Positions 55,929 through 64,000 of a DNA stretch of 64,000 bases are shown piece after piece. Positions within the stretch are counted from its first letter, which is position 1. Every line of letters starts with the position of its first letter. The notes beneath the pieces are model-generated. The model did not search any database and was not told the DNA's origin. It saw only the letters and a list, made by a program, of their open reading frames with translations. This DNA is from Oceaniglobus trochenteri (GTDB lineage: Bacteria > Pseudomonadota > Alphaproteobacteria > Rhodobacterales > Rhodobacteraceae). The position numbers and the translations under genes were made by a program. The stretch spans positions 234,737 through 298,736 of the forward strand of contig NZ_JACNMM010000008.1 of NCBI RefSeq assembly GCF_020529025.1, in the 5' to 3' direction.

Positions 55929-57315
55929 GGTTCACGCCGAGGCAGAGCAGGGCATCGGCGCTGCGCCGGGCGGCGCCCAGGTGCTTTTCCGTCAACCCGG
56001 CGGCGCGGGCGCGGAATTCGGTCAGGGCGTCGGGATCTCCGAACAGTGATACCAGCGTTTCGGCCAGTTCGGCGCCGTCACCGCAGACCCGCAGCGCGCC
56101 GCATCTGATGGCATCCTCGGCCGGGGCGGGAATGGCATAGACGCTTGGCCCCGTCACCACGGGGCGTTCCAGCGCCAGCGGTTCGTTCACGTTGTGCCCG
56201 CCCATGTCGGCCAGGGTGGCACCGACAAAGACGACATCGGCCAGGGCATAGGAAAAATCCATCTCGCCCAGGCTGTCGGCCACCAGCACGTCCAGCCCGG
56301 CGGGGGCTTCGCCCTGAAAGTCGTCGCTCCAGATTTCACTGCGCCGCCCAACCGTCCAGCCATCGGCGGCCAGCCGCCGGGCCACCGCGCCAAACCTCTG
56401 CGGGCTGCGCGGCGCCCAGACGACAAGAGGCGGCAGGCTCAGCCGGTCGTGCAGGGCGCGGATTGCCCGGTGCAGGTCTTCCTCCTCGGCCTCGATGGAC
56501 GAGGCGATCATCCAGACGGCGCGCGTTCCGGTCAGGGTGGGGCACAATTCGCGGGCGCGGCGGATCAGGTCATCGCGCAGGGGCAGGTCGAACTTCAACT
56601 CGCCCACCATGACGATGCGCGAGGGGTCCACGCCCGCGCGGCTGTACCTGTCGATATGGGCCGGGGTCTTGGTCAGCACCCGCGACAGCCCCCTGAGGAA
56701 GAACAGCCGCAGCCGCCCGGCCCTGGTGGCCCCGTCGCGCAGGAAGGCGCGTTCGGTCAGGTTGGCGTTGACCTTGACCACCGGCACCCCGGCCCTCAGC
56801 GAGGCCACGATATGAGCGGGCCAGATTTCAGCCTCGACCACCAGGGCCAGGACCGGACGGATGCGCCGCAAGGCAAGCCGAAGCGCCCAGAAGACATCGA
56901 CGGGCATGTAGGTTTGCACAAGTCGGCCATCGGCGATCTCCTGACCGAACTGTCGGCGTCCCTCCTCCAACCCTGCGGGCGCGCTGTGCGACAGGACGAT
57001 CCGATGCCCCCGCGCGATCAACTCGCGCAAAAGGGGCGTGACGGCGCGTGTTTCCCCCAGCGAGGCGGCAAAGACCCAGATTCCCCCGGGCGCCACCCGG
57101 GGCAGGAGACCGAAGCGATGGCGCAGATTCGCGCGGTACAACGGCTCGCGCCGCGCCCGCCGGGCCACGAGGATCAGCGCGGCAGGCAACAGAAGATGCG
57201 CGGCGACCTGGTACAAACCATAGCCCACCCGCGTCGCGACGGACCAAGGCAGGCGGGGCAGGGCGGAAGGTGCGGCCCGGGCGGACAGGGGATCATGGCG
57301 CATCGTGTCAGTCAT
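55921..57315 (-). CDS. waaA: Kdo transferase (WaaA-like glycosyltransferase)
   Basis: A 464-aa membrane-bound GT-B glycosyltransferase. WFAASLGETRAVTPLLRELIARGH-like blocks (IWVFAASLGETRAVTP), VEAEIWPAHI with the acceptor-activating Glu, and VGELKFDLPLRDDL match WaaA, which adds Kdo from CMP-Kdo to lipid A precursor. The C-terminal part has GGHNVNEPLALERPVVTGP. It is longer than E. coli WaaA (425 aa) at the N-terminus. It heads the minus-strand Pse half, and a nonulosonic-acid-related transferase role is an alternative. Confidence 0.82.
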   Translation of the reverse strand: MTDTMRHDPLSARAAPSALPRLPWSVATRVGYGLYQVAAHLLLPAALILVARRARREPLYRANLRHRFGLLPRVAPGGIWVFAASLGETRAVTPLLRELIARGHRIVLSHSAPAGLEEGRRQFGQEIADGRLVQTYMPVDVFWALRLALRRIRPVLALVVEAEIWPAHIVASLRAGVPVVKVNANLTERAFLRDGATRAGRLRLFFLRGLSRVLTKTPAHIDRYSRAGVDPSRIVMVGELKFDLPLRDDLIRRARELCPTLTGTRAVWMIASSIEAEEEDLHRAIRALHDRLSLPPLVVWAPRSPQRFGAVARRLAADGWTVGRRSEIWSDDFQGEAPAGLDVLVADSLGEMDFSYALADVVFVGATLADMGGHNVNEPLALERPVVTGPSVYAIPAPAEDAIRCGALRVCGDGAELAETLVSLFGDPDALTEFRARAAGLTEKHLGAARRSADALLCLGVNRG

Positions 57316-57475
57316 GACGGCAAGCTAAGGCGCGGCGAGCAAAGAGGAAAGCCGTCACGAACAGCCTGGCGGCGCGATGGGGAAAGAGGGGGAGGGGGAT
57401 GGAGACGAGTAGGAGACCCGCTACCATTTTTCTAAGCTACTGGAAGGCTTGAATAATCGAGTGCGAGGTTGAGTT
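57316..57475 (+). other. Boundary between core genome and phage-like DNA
   Basis: About 160 bases with no gene. CCCGCTACCA followed by TTTTTCTAAG (57417-57435) resembles the 3' end of a tRNA gene, as is often left at an integrated-phage attachment site, but I cannot pair it with a full tRNA. TGTGTGTCGCACTTCGTGTCACAC (by position 57475-57498) contains a short inverted repeat. The phage-like reading frame begins right after an in-frame stop at 57470. Confidence 0.4.
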
Positions 57476-59533
57476 GTGTGTCGCACTTCGTGTCACACTT
57501 ATGCTGTGGGGGCCATACGAGCGGCGACCGGCACGAACACGAACCCCGATGGTAGCCGGACCTACGGCGACTTCTCAAGCAAGTCCTTTGGGGAGCGTTA
57601 CGCCGACGAACGGGACCAAGTGCGGGCGAGCACAAAGGAATACGCGGACGAAAACCCGTGGAAGGCGGGCATTGCCCAAGTGACAGGTTCTGTCGCTGGC
57701 GCAGTAGGCGCGGCCCCGGCGGCAACCAAACTCGGGATCAAGGCCGCCACCACGCTCAGGGGGAAAGCAGCCCAACTGGCCGGTGGTGGCGCTGTGGCGG
57801 GAGGCGTGGAAGGCTTCGGCTCCGGTTCCGGTGGCTTTGAAAGCCGGGTTGGAAGTGCCGGAACCGGTGCAGCCGTAGGCGCGGCGTTCGCCCCACTGGT
57901 GGGCCTTGGCATGGCGAAAATCGGGCAGGTGGCAACTGACGTGGGCGGGAAGGCCCTGCGCCGGGTGTTCACCAGCAGGCAGTTCTACAACCAGCAGACC
58001 GGCGAACTGACAGACGCGGGAAAGAAGCGGCTGGCCACGTTGGGCTATTCCGATTTGGACGCCCTATCGCGTGAGATGCAGACCGCATTCGGTATCGCGG
58101 CGGAAAAGACCCGCAACGCCCCCATTGGGCCGGAAACTGCACAGACGGCAAGTCGGATCGCCAACGCCGAGCGGTTCAACGTGCCGCTGACGCCCGGGCA
58201 GGCGACGGGTGACGTGGCGCAGTCGGCATTCGAAGAGAACGCGCGGGCCGGAACGCGCGGGCCGGGGGCAAGCAACACGATTCTCGGCTTTGACAACGTG
58301 CAGCGTGGCGCTGTGGACGCCGCCCGCAACGACATTGTGCCAACGGCGGGGGAAGTTGCGGGCGACAGGATCGACGCCGCAGAGGCTGTAATCTCGGGCG
58401 TTCGCCGGGAGGCCGAAACGGCGCGTCAGGCCGGATCGCAAGCCTACAAGGCACTTGAGGACACCGGGGCCGCACTGGATGGCAAGGCATTCCCGTATCT
58501 GCGCGAACGCATCGAGTCCGGCGTGGGGTTCGAGGGCGTGGCGCTGGATGCAGGTACGCCGAACGCCCAAGCCGCTCTTGGGGTCTTGGAGAGCGCATTT
58601 CAGGGGGCCGAACGTGGCGGCGTCCCCTTCAAGAGCATTGAACGCGCCCGGCAGCGAATGCTCATGTTCCAGCGGGCCGCGAAGTCGGGATCGAACGGGC
58701 CGGATCAGGTGGCGATTGATGCCGTGGTTCGGGAATTTGACGGCTGGCTTGACGACACCATCACCGACGCGCTGATCGCAGGTGACAGCGCGGTTATCGG
58801 CAAGGCCAAGGACGCGCGCGCCCTGTGGGCGAAGTACCGTTCAACCTTTCTGGGGAAGGAAGGGACTGACAAGTTCATCCGCAAGATTGTGGAAGACGAC
58901 CTAGCGCCTGACCAGGTGGCAGGGTGGTTGTTCGGCGCATCCAACAACATCGGCGGCGGGCAATCGTCGCTGGTGGTCAAGCGCGTGAAGAACATCCTTG
59001 GCGAAAACAGCCCCGAGTTCCAGGAGGTTCGCCGCGCCGCATGGGACAGGATCACGCAGGCGACCGAAGGGCGGGATGCATACGGCCCCCAGCGCATGGC
59101 CAGCAATATCAGTGAGTTTCTGGACGGGAAGGGCAAGACACTGGCCCGCGAACTGTTCAGCGAACGTGACCGGGCGGTTATGGCGCAATATCGCGACATG
59201 CTGAAAGTTCTCGTTCCCCCGAAGAAGGCGACCAACCCCAGCGGCACCAGCTACGATATTCAGCGCGCGGTTGGGGAAATCCAGAAGGGCATGGGGATGC
59301 TTCTGGGCGGGGCCACAGGCGGGCCAATCGGGGCTGCGGCGGGGCGTGAAGCGGTGGAAACCGGGGGCAACTTCTCGGCCACCCTCAAGGCCCGTGCGGC
59401 GGCGAAGGGGTTCGACTTCAAGAGGCCGTCAACCGCTGGCGCTGTTGGTTCTGGCGTCGGGGTAGGTGCGCAGGCGCAGAATGCAGCAGGCCGTGAGCCT
59501 TTGCGCATCGAAGTGACCGAGCCGGATCAGTAA
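57476..59533 (+). CDS. Phage internal virion/ejection-like protein, 5'-truncated
   Basis: A 685-aa frame opened only by a stop at 57470; its first ~18 codons look like non-coding boundary DNA, so the natural N-terminus is missing. The body has a long Gly/Ala-rich hydrophobic region (GIAQVTGSVAGAVGAAPAATKLGIKAATTLRGKAAQLAGGGAVAGG at about 65-110), as in membrane-penetrating ejection proteins. It then has helical coiled segments (AEAVISGVRREAETARQAGSQAYKAL) and a C-terminal Gly-rich tail. Length and composition suit an internal core or ejection protein of a podovirus-like phage. I do not recognise it firmly. Confidence 0.55.
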   Translation: MCRTSCHTYAVGAIRAATGTNTNPDGSRTYGDFSSKSFGERYADERDQVRASTKEYADENPWKAGIAQVTGSVAGAVGAAPAATKLGIKAATTLRGKAAQLAGGGAVAGGVEGFGSGSGGFESRVGSAGTGAAVGAAFAPLVGLGMAKIGQVATDVGGKALRRVFTSRQFYNQQTGELTDAGKKRLATLGYSDLDALSREMQTAFGIAAEKTRNAPIGPETAQTASRIANAERFNVPLTPGQATGDVAQSAFEENARAGTRGPGASNTILGFDNVQRGAVDAARNDIVPTAGEVAGDRIDAAEAVISGVRREAETARQAGSQAYKALEDTGAALDGKAFPYLRERIESGVGFEGVALDAGTPNAQAALGVLESAFQGAERGGVPFKSIERARQRMLMFQRAAKSGSNGPDQVAIDAVVREFDGWLDDTITDALIAGDSAVIGKAKDARALWAKYRSTFLGKEGTDKFIRKIVEDDLAPDQVAGWLFGASNNIGGGQSSLVVKRVKNILGENSPEFQEVRRAAWDRITQATEGRDAYGPQRMASNISEFLDGKGKTLARELFSERDRAVMAQYRDMLKVLVPPKKATNPSGTSYDIQRAVGEIQKGMGMLLGGATGGPIGAAAGREAVETGGNFSATLKARAAAKGFDFKRPSTAGAVGSGVGVGAQAQNAAGREPLRIEVTEPDQ

Positions 59534-59775
59534 TCCGCAATCCCAAGGCCTGTAAGGAATAGGCCAAGGCCAAGCCCGCCGCACAGTATGAAAAGCACCA
59601 AGGAATATGCCCTGTGAACCGGATTCGGCCATAGGGCTACGCCCAACCGCATGCCGCCGAAGACGACCATGGCCAGCAGTACGCCGCTTGCTACCTGTAG
59701 GGGCAATGCATGTATCTCAACGGCGCTTAATCCATCCATCCGCCCAAGATAATCACGCCATCGTGGGAAATCCAT
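59527..59775 (-). CDS. Small two-helix membrane protein, opposite strand
   Basis: An 82-aa frame with two membrane helices (about 27-48, SGVLLAMVVFGGMRLGVALW, and 55-75, LVLFILCGGLGLGLFLTG). The ATG at 59775 is back-to-back with the ATG of the next gene on the other strand (CATATG), leaving no room for a separate promoter or ribosome binding site on this side. A shorter start (ATG 59739) with GGGCGG ahead of it is possible. If real it could be a holin or superinfection-exclusion protein. It overlaps the end of the preceding gene by 7 bases. Confidence 0.35.
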   Translation of the reverse strand: MDFPRWRDYLGRMDGLSAVEIHALPLQVASGVLLAMVVFGGMRLGVALWPNPVHRAYSLVLFILCGGLGLGLFLTGLGIADY

Positions 59776-60327
59776 ATGCAATTTACCGTTGACAATTTCT
59801 TCGCCCCGATCCGGGCGACGACGCAAAACCGGCTGGCAGCATTGCAGCGCGACACCGCAGGCGAGGAAACCCCGGTTTACAACGCATTGGCCGCTGGTGG
59901 CGGGCCGACCCGCGAAGCCGCGAACATGCTGGCCAGAACCGCAGAAAGCCCCGAAGGCCGCGCGCAGATGCTGAATGAGGCCGACAAGCTGGATGGCGTG
60001 GACCCGAAGCTTGCCACCCTCTTTCGTGAACTGGCCAAGCGGGGCGCCCCGAAATTCGGGATCAGCGAGGGCATGCGGTCACTGGACCGCCAAAAGCAGA
60101 TGGTCGCGCAAGGCAAATCGCAAACGATGAACAGCCGCCATTTACACGGGAATGCGGTGGATATTCACCTTTTGGGGCCGGACGGAAAGCCCGATTGGAC
60201 CTTCGATCGATACCGCGACTTCTACGAAAACCATGTCAACCCGCTTGCCCAGGAGATGGGCGTCCCGATCACATGGGGCGGGAACTGGAAGACCCTGAAA
60301 GACGGCGTGCACTTCCAACTCGGCTGA
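59776..60327 (+). CDS. M15-type peptidoglycan peptidase (endolysin-like)
   Basis: A 183-aa protein with the M15 zinc motif SRHLHGNAVDIHL (S-x-H-x2-G-x-A-x-D) and a C-terminal HFQL, the third zinc ligand region, as in the T5 endolysin and VanY group. FGISEGMRSLDRQKQM is the preceding conserved block. The N-terminal 75 residues (AGEETPVYNALAAGGGPTREAANMLARTAE) are helical. It would cut peptide stems in the cell wall, either to release phage or as a virion-associated entry enzyme. Its position just before the tailspike gene favours a virion role. Confidence 0.78.
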   Translation: MQFTVDNFFAPIRATTQNRLAALQRDTAGEETPVYNALAAGGGPTREAANMLARTAESPEGRAQMLNEADKLDGVDPKLATLFRELAKRGAPKFGISEGMRSLDRQKQMVAQGKSQTMNSRHLHGNAVDIHLLGPDGKPDWTFDRYRDFYENHVNPLAQEMGVPITWGGNWKTLKDGVHFQLG

Positions 60328-60365
60328 CGCCACCCCCTTAAAATTCACAAGACAAGGATGCGCAC

Positions 60366-63300
60366 ATGCCCCGCAGTGTGTTCTCGATTCCGCGCGCCAC
60401 CGACGGAAACAACAAGCCTGTTTCCGGCGCCTTCCTCTACACCTATGAGGCAGGCACCACGACGCCGGTTAACACCTTCTCGAACCTCGGGAACACGGTT
60501 GCGAACGAATACCCCGTGGTCGCGGATGGCAACGGCGTGTTTCCGGCGGTCTACCTGCCCGGTGGAACCTACAAATTCCGCATGACGGACCCCGACGGGG
60601 CGATCCTCTACGAGGCCGACAACGTTTCGGTGGTGAACGGCGGCGAGATTGTCACGGTCATCACGAGCGACCTCAATCTGTTGGTGCCGACGCAATACCA
60701 GAACACGAAAGCGGCGGTTGATGCGGCGGCTGGATACCAGCGCGGCAATGGCGCGGTCATCAACGTCGTGTGGGAAGACGGCTATCAGCCTGACGTGACA
60801 TCCGACCTGTCGCAATATGACCTGACCGGCATCAACTTCGTGAGCCGCGCGAGTTACCACCGACTTTCACCGGACTTCCCCGAGGGGGGCGCGATTGCCA
60901 TTTTCCGCCATTGCACGGGGGTGAACTGGTCGATCCTCGTGGACATGGCAGGCCGGGGCTGTTCCGGTCTGGTGAACTATTACAGTGACCTCTACGTCGC
61001 GCAGGGCTGCGGTGTGCGCAACGTCGGGGCCGAAGACCCGACCTTTGACCTCACCGAGGGGGCGAACCCGCGCGGCTGTGGCTGCTACACTTACGGTGGC
61101 ACAACGGACACCGGCCACAGCCCGACGTCGCTTGTTCGCGCTGTCCCCGAGGTTGTCGCCAATGCGCCCAATCTGGATTGGGGTTCGTGGTATGAGATCA
61201 ACGAACCCGGAACGGCAGACTGGACCCGCCTGGGGGCGTCCAACAGCAACGCCGGAACGACGTTCAGGGCCAGCCGGACGGTGGCGCAGGCGGGCAGCTT
61301 CAAGGTTGGCAAGGAATACGAAATCGCGGATCGTGGAACGGTGGTTGGCGGCTCCGACTTGCGCACCGATTTTACCCTGATTGGCGCGGCGAACAACAGC
61401 AACGGCACGGTGTTCACGGCAACCGGTGTGGGTGCTGGCAATGGTCTGGCCTATGAAACCACCAGCGGCACGGGAACGGCCTATGAGGCGTGGCCGGGGG
61501 CGGTGTTCGACACTGCGGCATGGCGCGGGATGGACTTCACCAACGCGGCGAGCGGGAAGTTCAACTATGTGACCGTGAAGAACTGCGGCACCGACCCGGC
61601 GATCAGCGAGGGTCACGCCGCGATCTTCGTATCGCGCGGTAGCAATTCGATCCACGGCAACCACATCAACGCCAACGGGTCCGTCCGTGGCTTGCGTGTC
61701 GGTCGCGCCAAGGTCAGTGCGCGGGATGGCGCATTCCGTGGAACCATGGGGCATGGTGCTTGGGGCTTCGAGTTGAGCGGCATCACCAGTTCCAGCGCCG
61801 ATTACAGCGGGTCGGGCTGGCACGGCGCATGGTCGGTTTACGGCAGCGGCTACAGTGATCGGTTGAGCATCGGCGGCGTCGAAAGCGCGGCGACGGGCGT
61901 TGTCCTCAACGGCGACGGATCAAAGCTGTTCGTAATCGGTGCGAATGGCGATGACGTGACCCAGTGGACGATGCCGGAAGCCTATGACTTCGAGGCGCTT
62001 TCCCTTGACGGCACGTTCTCGGTTGCATCGCGGGAGACCGCCCCGACCGGGATGGCGTTCAGGAATGATGGCCAGCGACTGTTCATCGTCGGGACGCAAT
62101 CTCAGCAGGTCCACCAGTGGAACATGGCAACCGGTTTCGATGTGACCGACACCATGACCTACATCGGCGGGTTCTCCGTGGCCGCGCAAACCACCAGCCC
62201 GCAAGACCTGACGTTCAACGCCGATGGTACGAAAATGTATGTTCTCGGCGGCGACAGCGTTCACGAATACGCTCTCGGCACGGCGTGGACTGTTTCCAGC
62301 GCCACCTACACCGACAGTTTCAGCCTTGCGGCGCAGGGGACGGATATTCGCGGGTTCGACTTTAACCCGGCGGGAACCCGTCTCTATGCCGCCGCGCGCA
62401 GCAACGACAGGCTGCTGGAATACGAACTTGGCACGGCCTTTGACGCATCGACGGCGGTTTACCGGCGCTATGACTGGCTGAAATCGGCAGGCGCGAACAA
62501 CCTCTACAGCGCCGGAACAATCACCGGCTTCCACTTCGCCAGCGAAACGCGGTTCTTCTTCACCGGGGAAAGTTCCGGTGTTGATCACATCTGGAAATAC
62601 GTCACGCAGGATTATCCCGTTCTTTATGGCGGGGGGCCGTCCAACGACCAGCCCCAGGGACCGGCGAATATCAGCGCGGAACGCAGCAGCTTCATAGGCT
62701 GCGGCTGGACGATTGCCGAGGTCGATTGCGCGGCCAGCCAGATCAACATTGACGACGTGCCGCTCGTTGGCGCGTTCGGAAACATGGGGCCGGTCGCGAC
62801 GATCACCAGCGGCCTTGTGTCGGCGGCGCGCGCGAAGTTCAGGGCATCGGCTGACAGCGTGGCACCGCATGGCGTTCTGTCCTCGGATGCAGGCGAGTTC
62901 GAAAGCGTGGGCTTCCTGTTCGACGGCAACGGGGTCGTCCCCTACGCCGCACGGGTGGCGCAGAACGGCAAGGCGCACCTGCGCGGGGCCAACCTGTTCG
63001 GGTGCGCAACCAACCTGTTTGACTTCGGCTTGGGTGACGGTGCGATCTATCTGCAAGACGTGACCCTGAACGGCACGGAGGGGCTGTTTGCGAAGGGCGC
63101 GGACATGCGCCCCGGCGCGGAGTTTGCGACCCGTGCCGACCTCGTGCTGGCTGGCAGCTTCGGCTTTACCATGGAGGACGGGAAAACCTGCCGGGCCGAC
63201 GGGATCGAATACAAGGCGCTCAACGGGTCTACGGTCATTGGCGACCTGACAAATTTCATCCCCGGTGGTGACAGCCCCCCCCAGGCTTTCGGCGCGTCCC

Positions 63301-64000
63301 CCTCGGCCAGCAACAACACGGCGGCGCTGAATGCCTGGATCGCGTTCTGCGATGCCGAGAACTACCAACCGGATTGGGGCGACGGCGAGGTTTACGCCGT
63401 CACGGACAACATCACATCGCTGCTGGACCAGCGCCACAAGGGGCGTGCGCGGATCACGCGGGGCGGCCAGACGTTCTATGTCGGGGCAGGGTGGCAGGGC
63501 AATCAGAACGTGATCCACGTTTCGGCCACGGGCGCGGCGGCGAATGACGGGATCACCAGTGACAGGGCGATCCGGCACCAAGACGTGCAGGGATACCTTG
63601 AGCGCCAACTGCGCATCGCGCCCCATGCGAAATGGAAAGTGTCCTACGCCGCTGCAACATACTCCGAGAGCGATACGATCCAGTTCGAGGACTTCCCGAC
63701 AACGGACTATCCGATTGAGTTCGAAGGCCAGACGACCGGCGCGAAATCATCCACGACGATCTTCGACAGTTGGACAAAGCCCGTATTCCAGAAGGGGAAC
63801 GCGGACGCCGGGAACAACAGTTTGCGCCTGCACTTCACGAATTTCATGGCGCAGGACTGTGACGGTTTCGTGGTGGATATCCGCCATTCCGGCGAGACGG
63901 TACTGGATAATTTCAACTGCGATGGGAACACGTCGGCGGGTCCGTTCCTTCTGCGCGACTGCGTGGCGACCATCAAGAACGCTGCCATTACCGATTGCGA
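60366..64000 (+). CDS. Giant phage tailspike/tail fibre, open at the window end
   Basis: An uninterrupted frame of at least 1,211 codons that runs past base 64000; I read it through without a stop. The start is ATG 60366, with AAGGA 8 bases upstream; an ATG at 60358 is in another frame. The first ~85 residues (SIPRATDGNNKPVSGAFLYT, GTTTPVNTFSN, YPVVADGNGVFP, LPGGTYKFRMTD) form the usual tail adhesin N-terminal module. The middle is a parallel beta-helix-like part, then a region with repeats GASNSNAGTTF and GAANNSNGTVF (about 61220-61440). Residues about 505-705 hold four related 50-aa units (NGDGSKLFVIG, RNDGQRLFIVG, NADGTKMYVLG, NPAGTRLYAAA), like beta-propeller blades. It probably binds and maybe degrades a surface polysaccharide. 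Confidence 0.82.
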   Translation, partial: MPRSVFSIPRATDGNNKPVSGAFLYTYEAGTTTPVNTFSNLGNTVANEYPVVADGNGVFPAVYLPGGTYKFRMTDPDGAILYEADNVSVVNGGEIVTVITSDLNLLVPTQYQNTKAAVDAAAGYQRGNGAVINVVWEDGYQPDVTSDLSQYDLTGINFVSRASYHRLSPDFPEGGAIAIFRHCTGVNWSILVDMAGRGCSGLVNYYSDLYVAQGCGVRNVGAEDPTFDLTEGANPRGCGCYTYGGTTDTGHSPTSLVRAVPEVVANAPNLDWGSWYEINEPGTADWTRLGASNSNAGTTFRASRTVAQAGSFKVGKEYEIADRGTVVGGSDLRTDFTLIGAANNSNGTVFTATGVGAGNGLAYETTSGTGTAYEAWPGAVFDTAAWRGMDFTNAASGKFNYVTVKNCGTDPAISEGHAAIFVSRGSNSIHGNHINANGSVRGLRVGRAKVSARDGAFRGTMGHGAWGFELSGITSSSADYSGSGWHGAWSVYGSGYSDRLSIGGVESAATGVVLNGDGSKLFVIGANGDDVTQWTMPEAYDFEALSLDGTFSVASRETAPTGMAFRNDGQRLFIVGTQSQQVHQWNMATGFDVTDTMTYIGGFSVAAQTTSPQDLTFNADGTKMYVLGGDSVHEYALGTAWTVSSATYTDSFSLAAQGTDIRGFDFNPAGTRLYAAARSNDRLLEYELGTAFDASTAVYRRYDWLKSAGANNLYSAGTITGFHFASETRFFFTGESSGVDHIWKYVTQDYPVLYGGGPSNDQPQGPANISAERSSFIGCGWTIAEVDCAASQINIDDVPLVGAFGNMGPVATITSGLVSAARAKFRASADSVAPHGVLSSDAGEFESVGFLFDGNGVVPYAARVAQNGKAHLRGANLFGCATNLFDFGLGDGAIYLQDVTLNGTEGLFAKGADMRPGAEFATRADLVLAGSFGFTMEDGKTCRADGIEYKALNGSTVIGDLTNFIPGGDSPPQAFGASPSASNNTAALNAWIAFCDAENYQPDWGDGEVYAVTDNITSLLDQRHKGRARITRGGQTFYVGAGWQGNQNVIHVSATGAAANDGITSDRAIRHQDVQGYLERQLRIAPHAKWKVSYAAATYSESDTIQFEDFPTTDYPIEFEGQTTGAKSSTTIFDSWTKPVFQKGNADAGNNSLRLHFTNFMAQDCDGFVVDIRHSGETVLDNFNCDGNTSAGPFLLRDCVATIKNAAITDC

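Noticed and set aside
57411..57436. tRNA gene fragment
   Set aside because: Only the CCCGCTACCA end fits; there is no T-loop or matching acceptor strand, so it is kept only as a possible attachment core.
61920..63626. 568-codon antisense frame in the tailspike gene
   Set aside because: The plus-strand frame continues for over 1,200 codons with repeats and family motifs; the antisense is a by-product of GC bias.

Overview
The window is high-GC DNA from an alphaproteobacterium, most likely a member of the Rhodobacteraceae. The main reasons are gene content and order: UPF0262 next to hisD; infA-maf-short RNase E/G-yacG; rpmH-rnpA-yidD; and a cytochrome oxidase run (coxB-ctaB-small gene-ctaG-coxC-SURF1) continuing into thrC and an M16 peptidase. 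GTG and TTG starts and 4-base ATGA/GTGA overlaps are frequent. This is judged by eye, without any search.

Layout. 1-4.5 kb: end of hisD, two small genes, infA, maf, a short RNase E/G and yacG on +, then engB and a hexapeptide acetyltransferase on -. 4.6-9.1 kb (-): yidC, a GGDEF/EAL protein and ttcA. 9.2-13.0 kb (+): a compact larA-larC-larE-larB operon for a nickel-pincer enzyme and its cofactor, lying between ttcA and yidD-rnpA-rpmH, all of which face the other way. 14-18 kb (+): a TVP38-type membrane protein, a pyridine nucleotide-disulfide oxidoreductase, an orphan histidine kinase and tRNA-Arg(ACG). 18.0-22.3 kb: a lower-GC island with a TIR-domain protein, a tiny zinc ribbon, an unknown 150-aa protein and a NACHT-like STAND ATPase. 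This looks like an immune (anti-phage) cassette. The NACHT reading frame runs directly into what looks like the C-terminal ~89 residues of a Stf0-type sulfotransferase, marking the right junction. 22.6-33 kb: tldD, the cytochrome oxidase genes, thrC, an M16 peptidase, an acetyltransferase and an FAD-linked oxidase. 33-48 kb: purine and methylthioadenosine salvage (mtnP, apt), a SulP transporter, ptsP, lysC, a class II cyclic-nucleotide phosphodiesterase, two SDRs, an HDAC-like deacetylase and other housekeeping genes. 48.3-57.3 kb: a pseudaminic acid locus in two convergent halves (pseB-C-F on +; pseG-pseI-WbqC-flavoprotein-methyltransferase on -) with a WaaA-type Kdo transferase at its outer end; no pseH is present. 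57.4 kb to the end: a prophage or phage remnant with a 5'-truncated internal virion-like gene, an M15 endolysin-like peptidase and a very large tailspike gene that runs off the window.

At least seven copies of a short intergenic repeat (box GGATATTTGAAGACCAAA, usually beside GC hairpins) sit at gene ends through the core genome; I noticed none in the TIR/NACHT island or the phage region. The two foreign segments (18.0-22.3 kb and 57.4 kb onward) and the inverted lar insertion are the accessory parts of the window.
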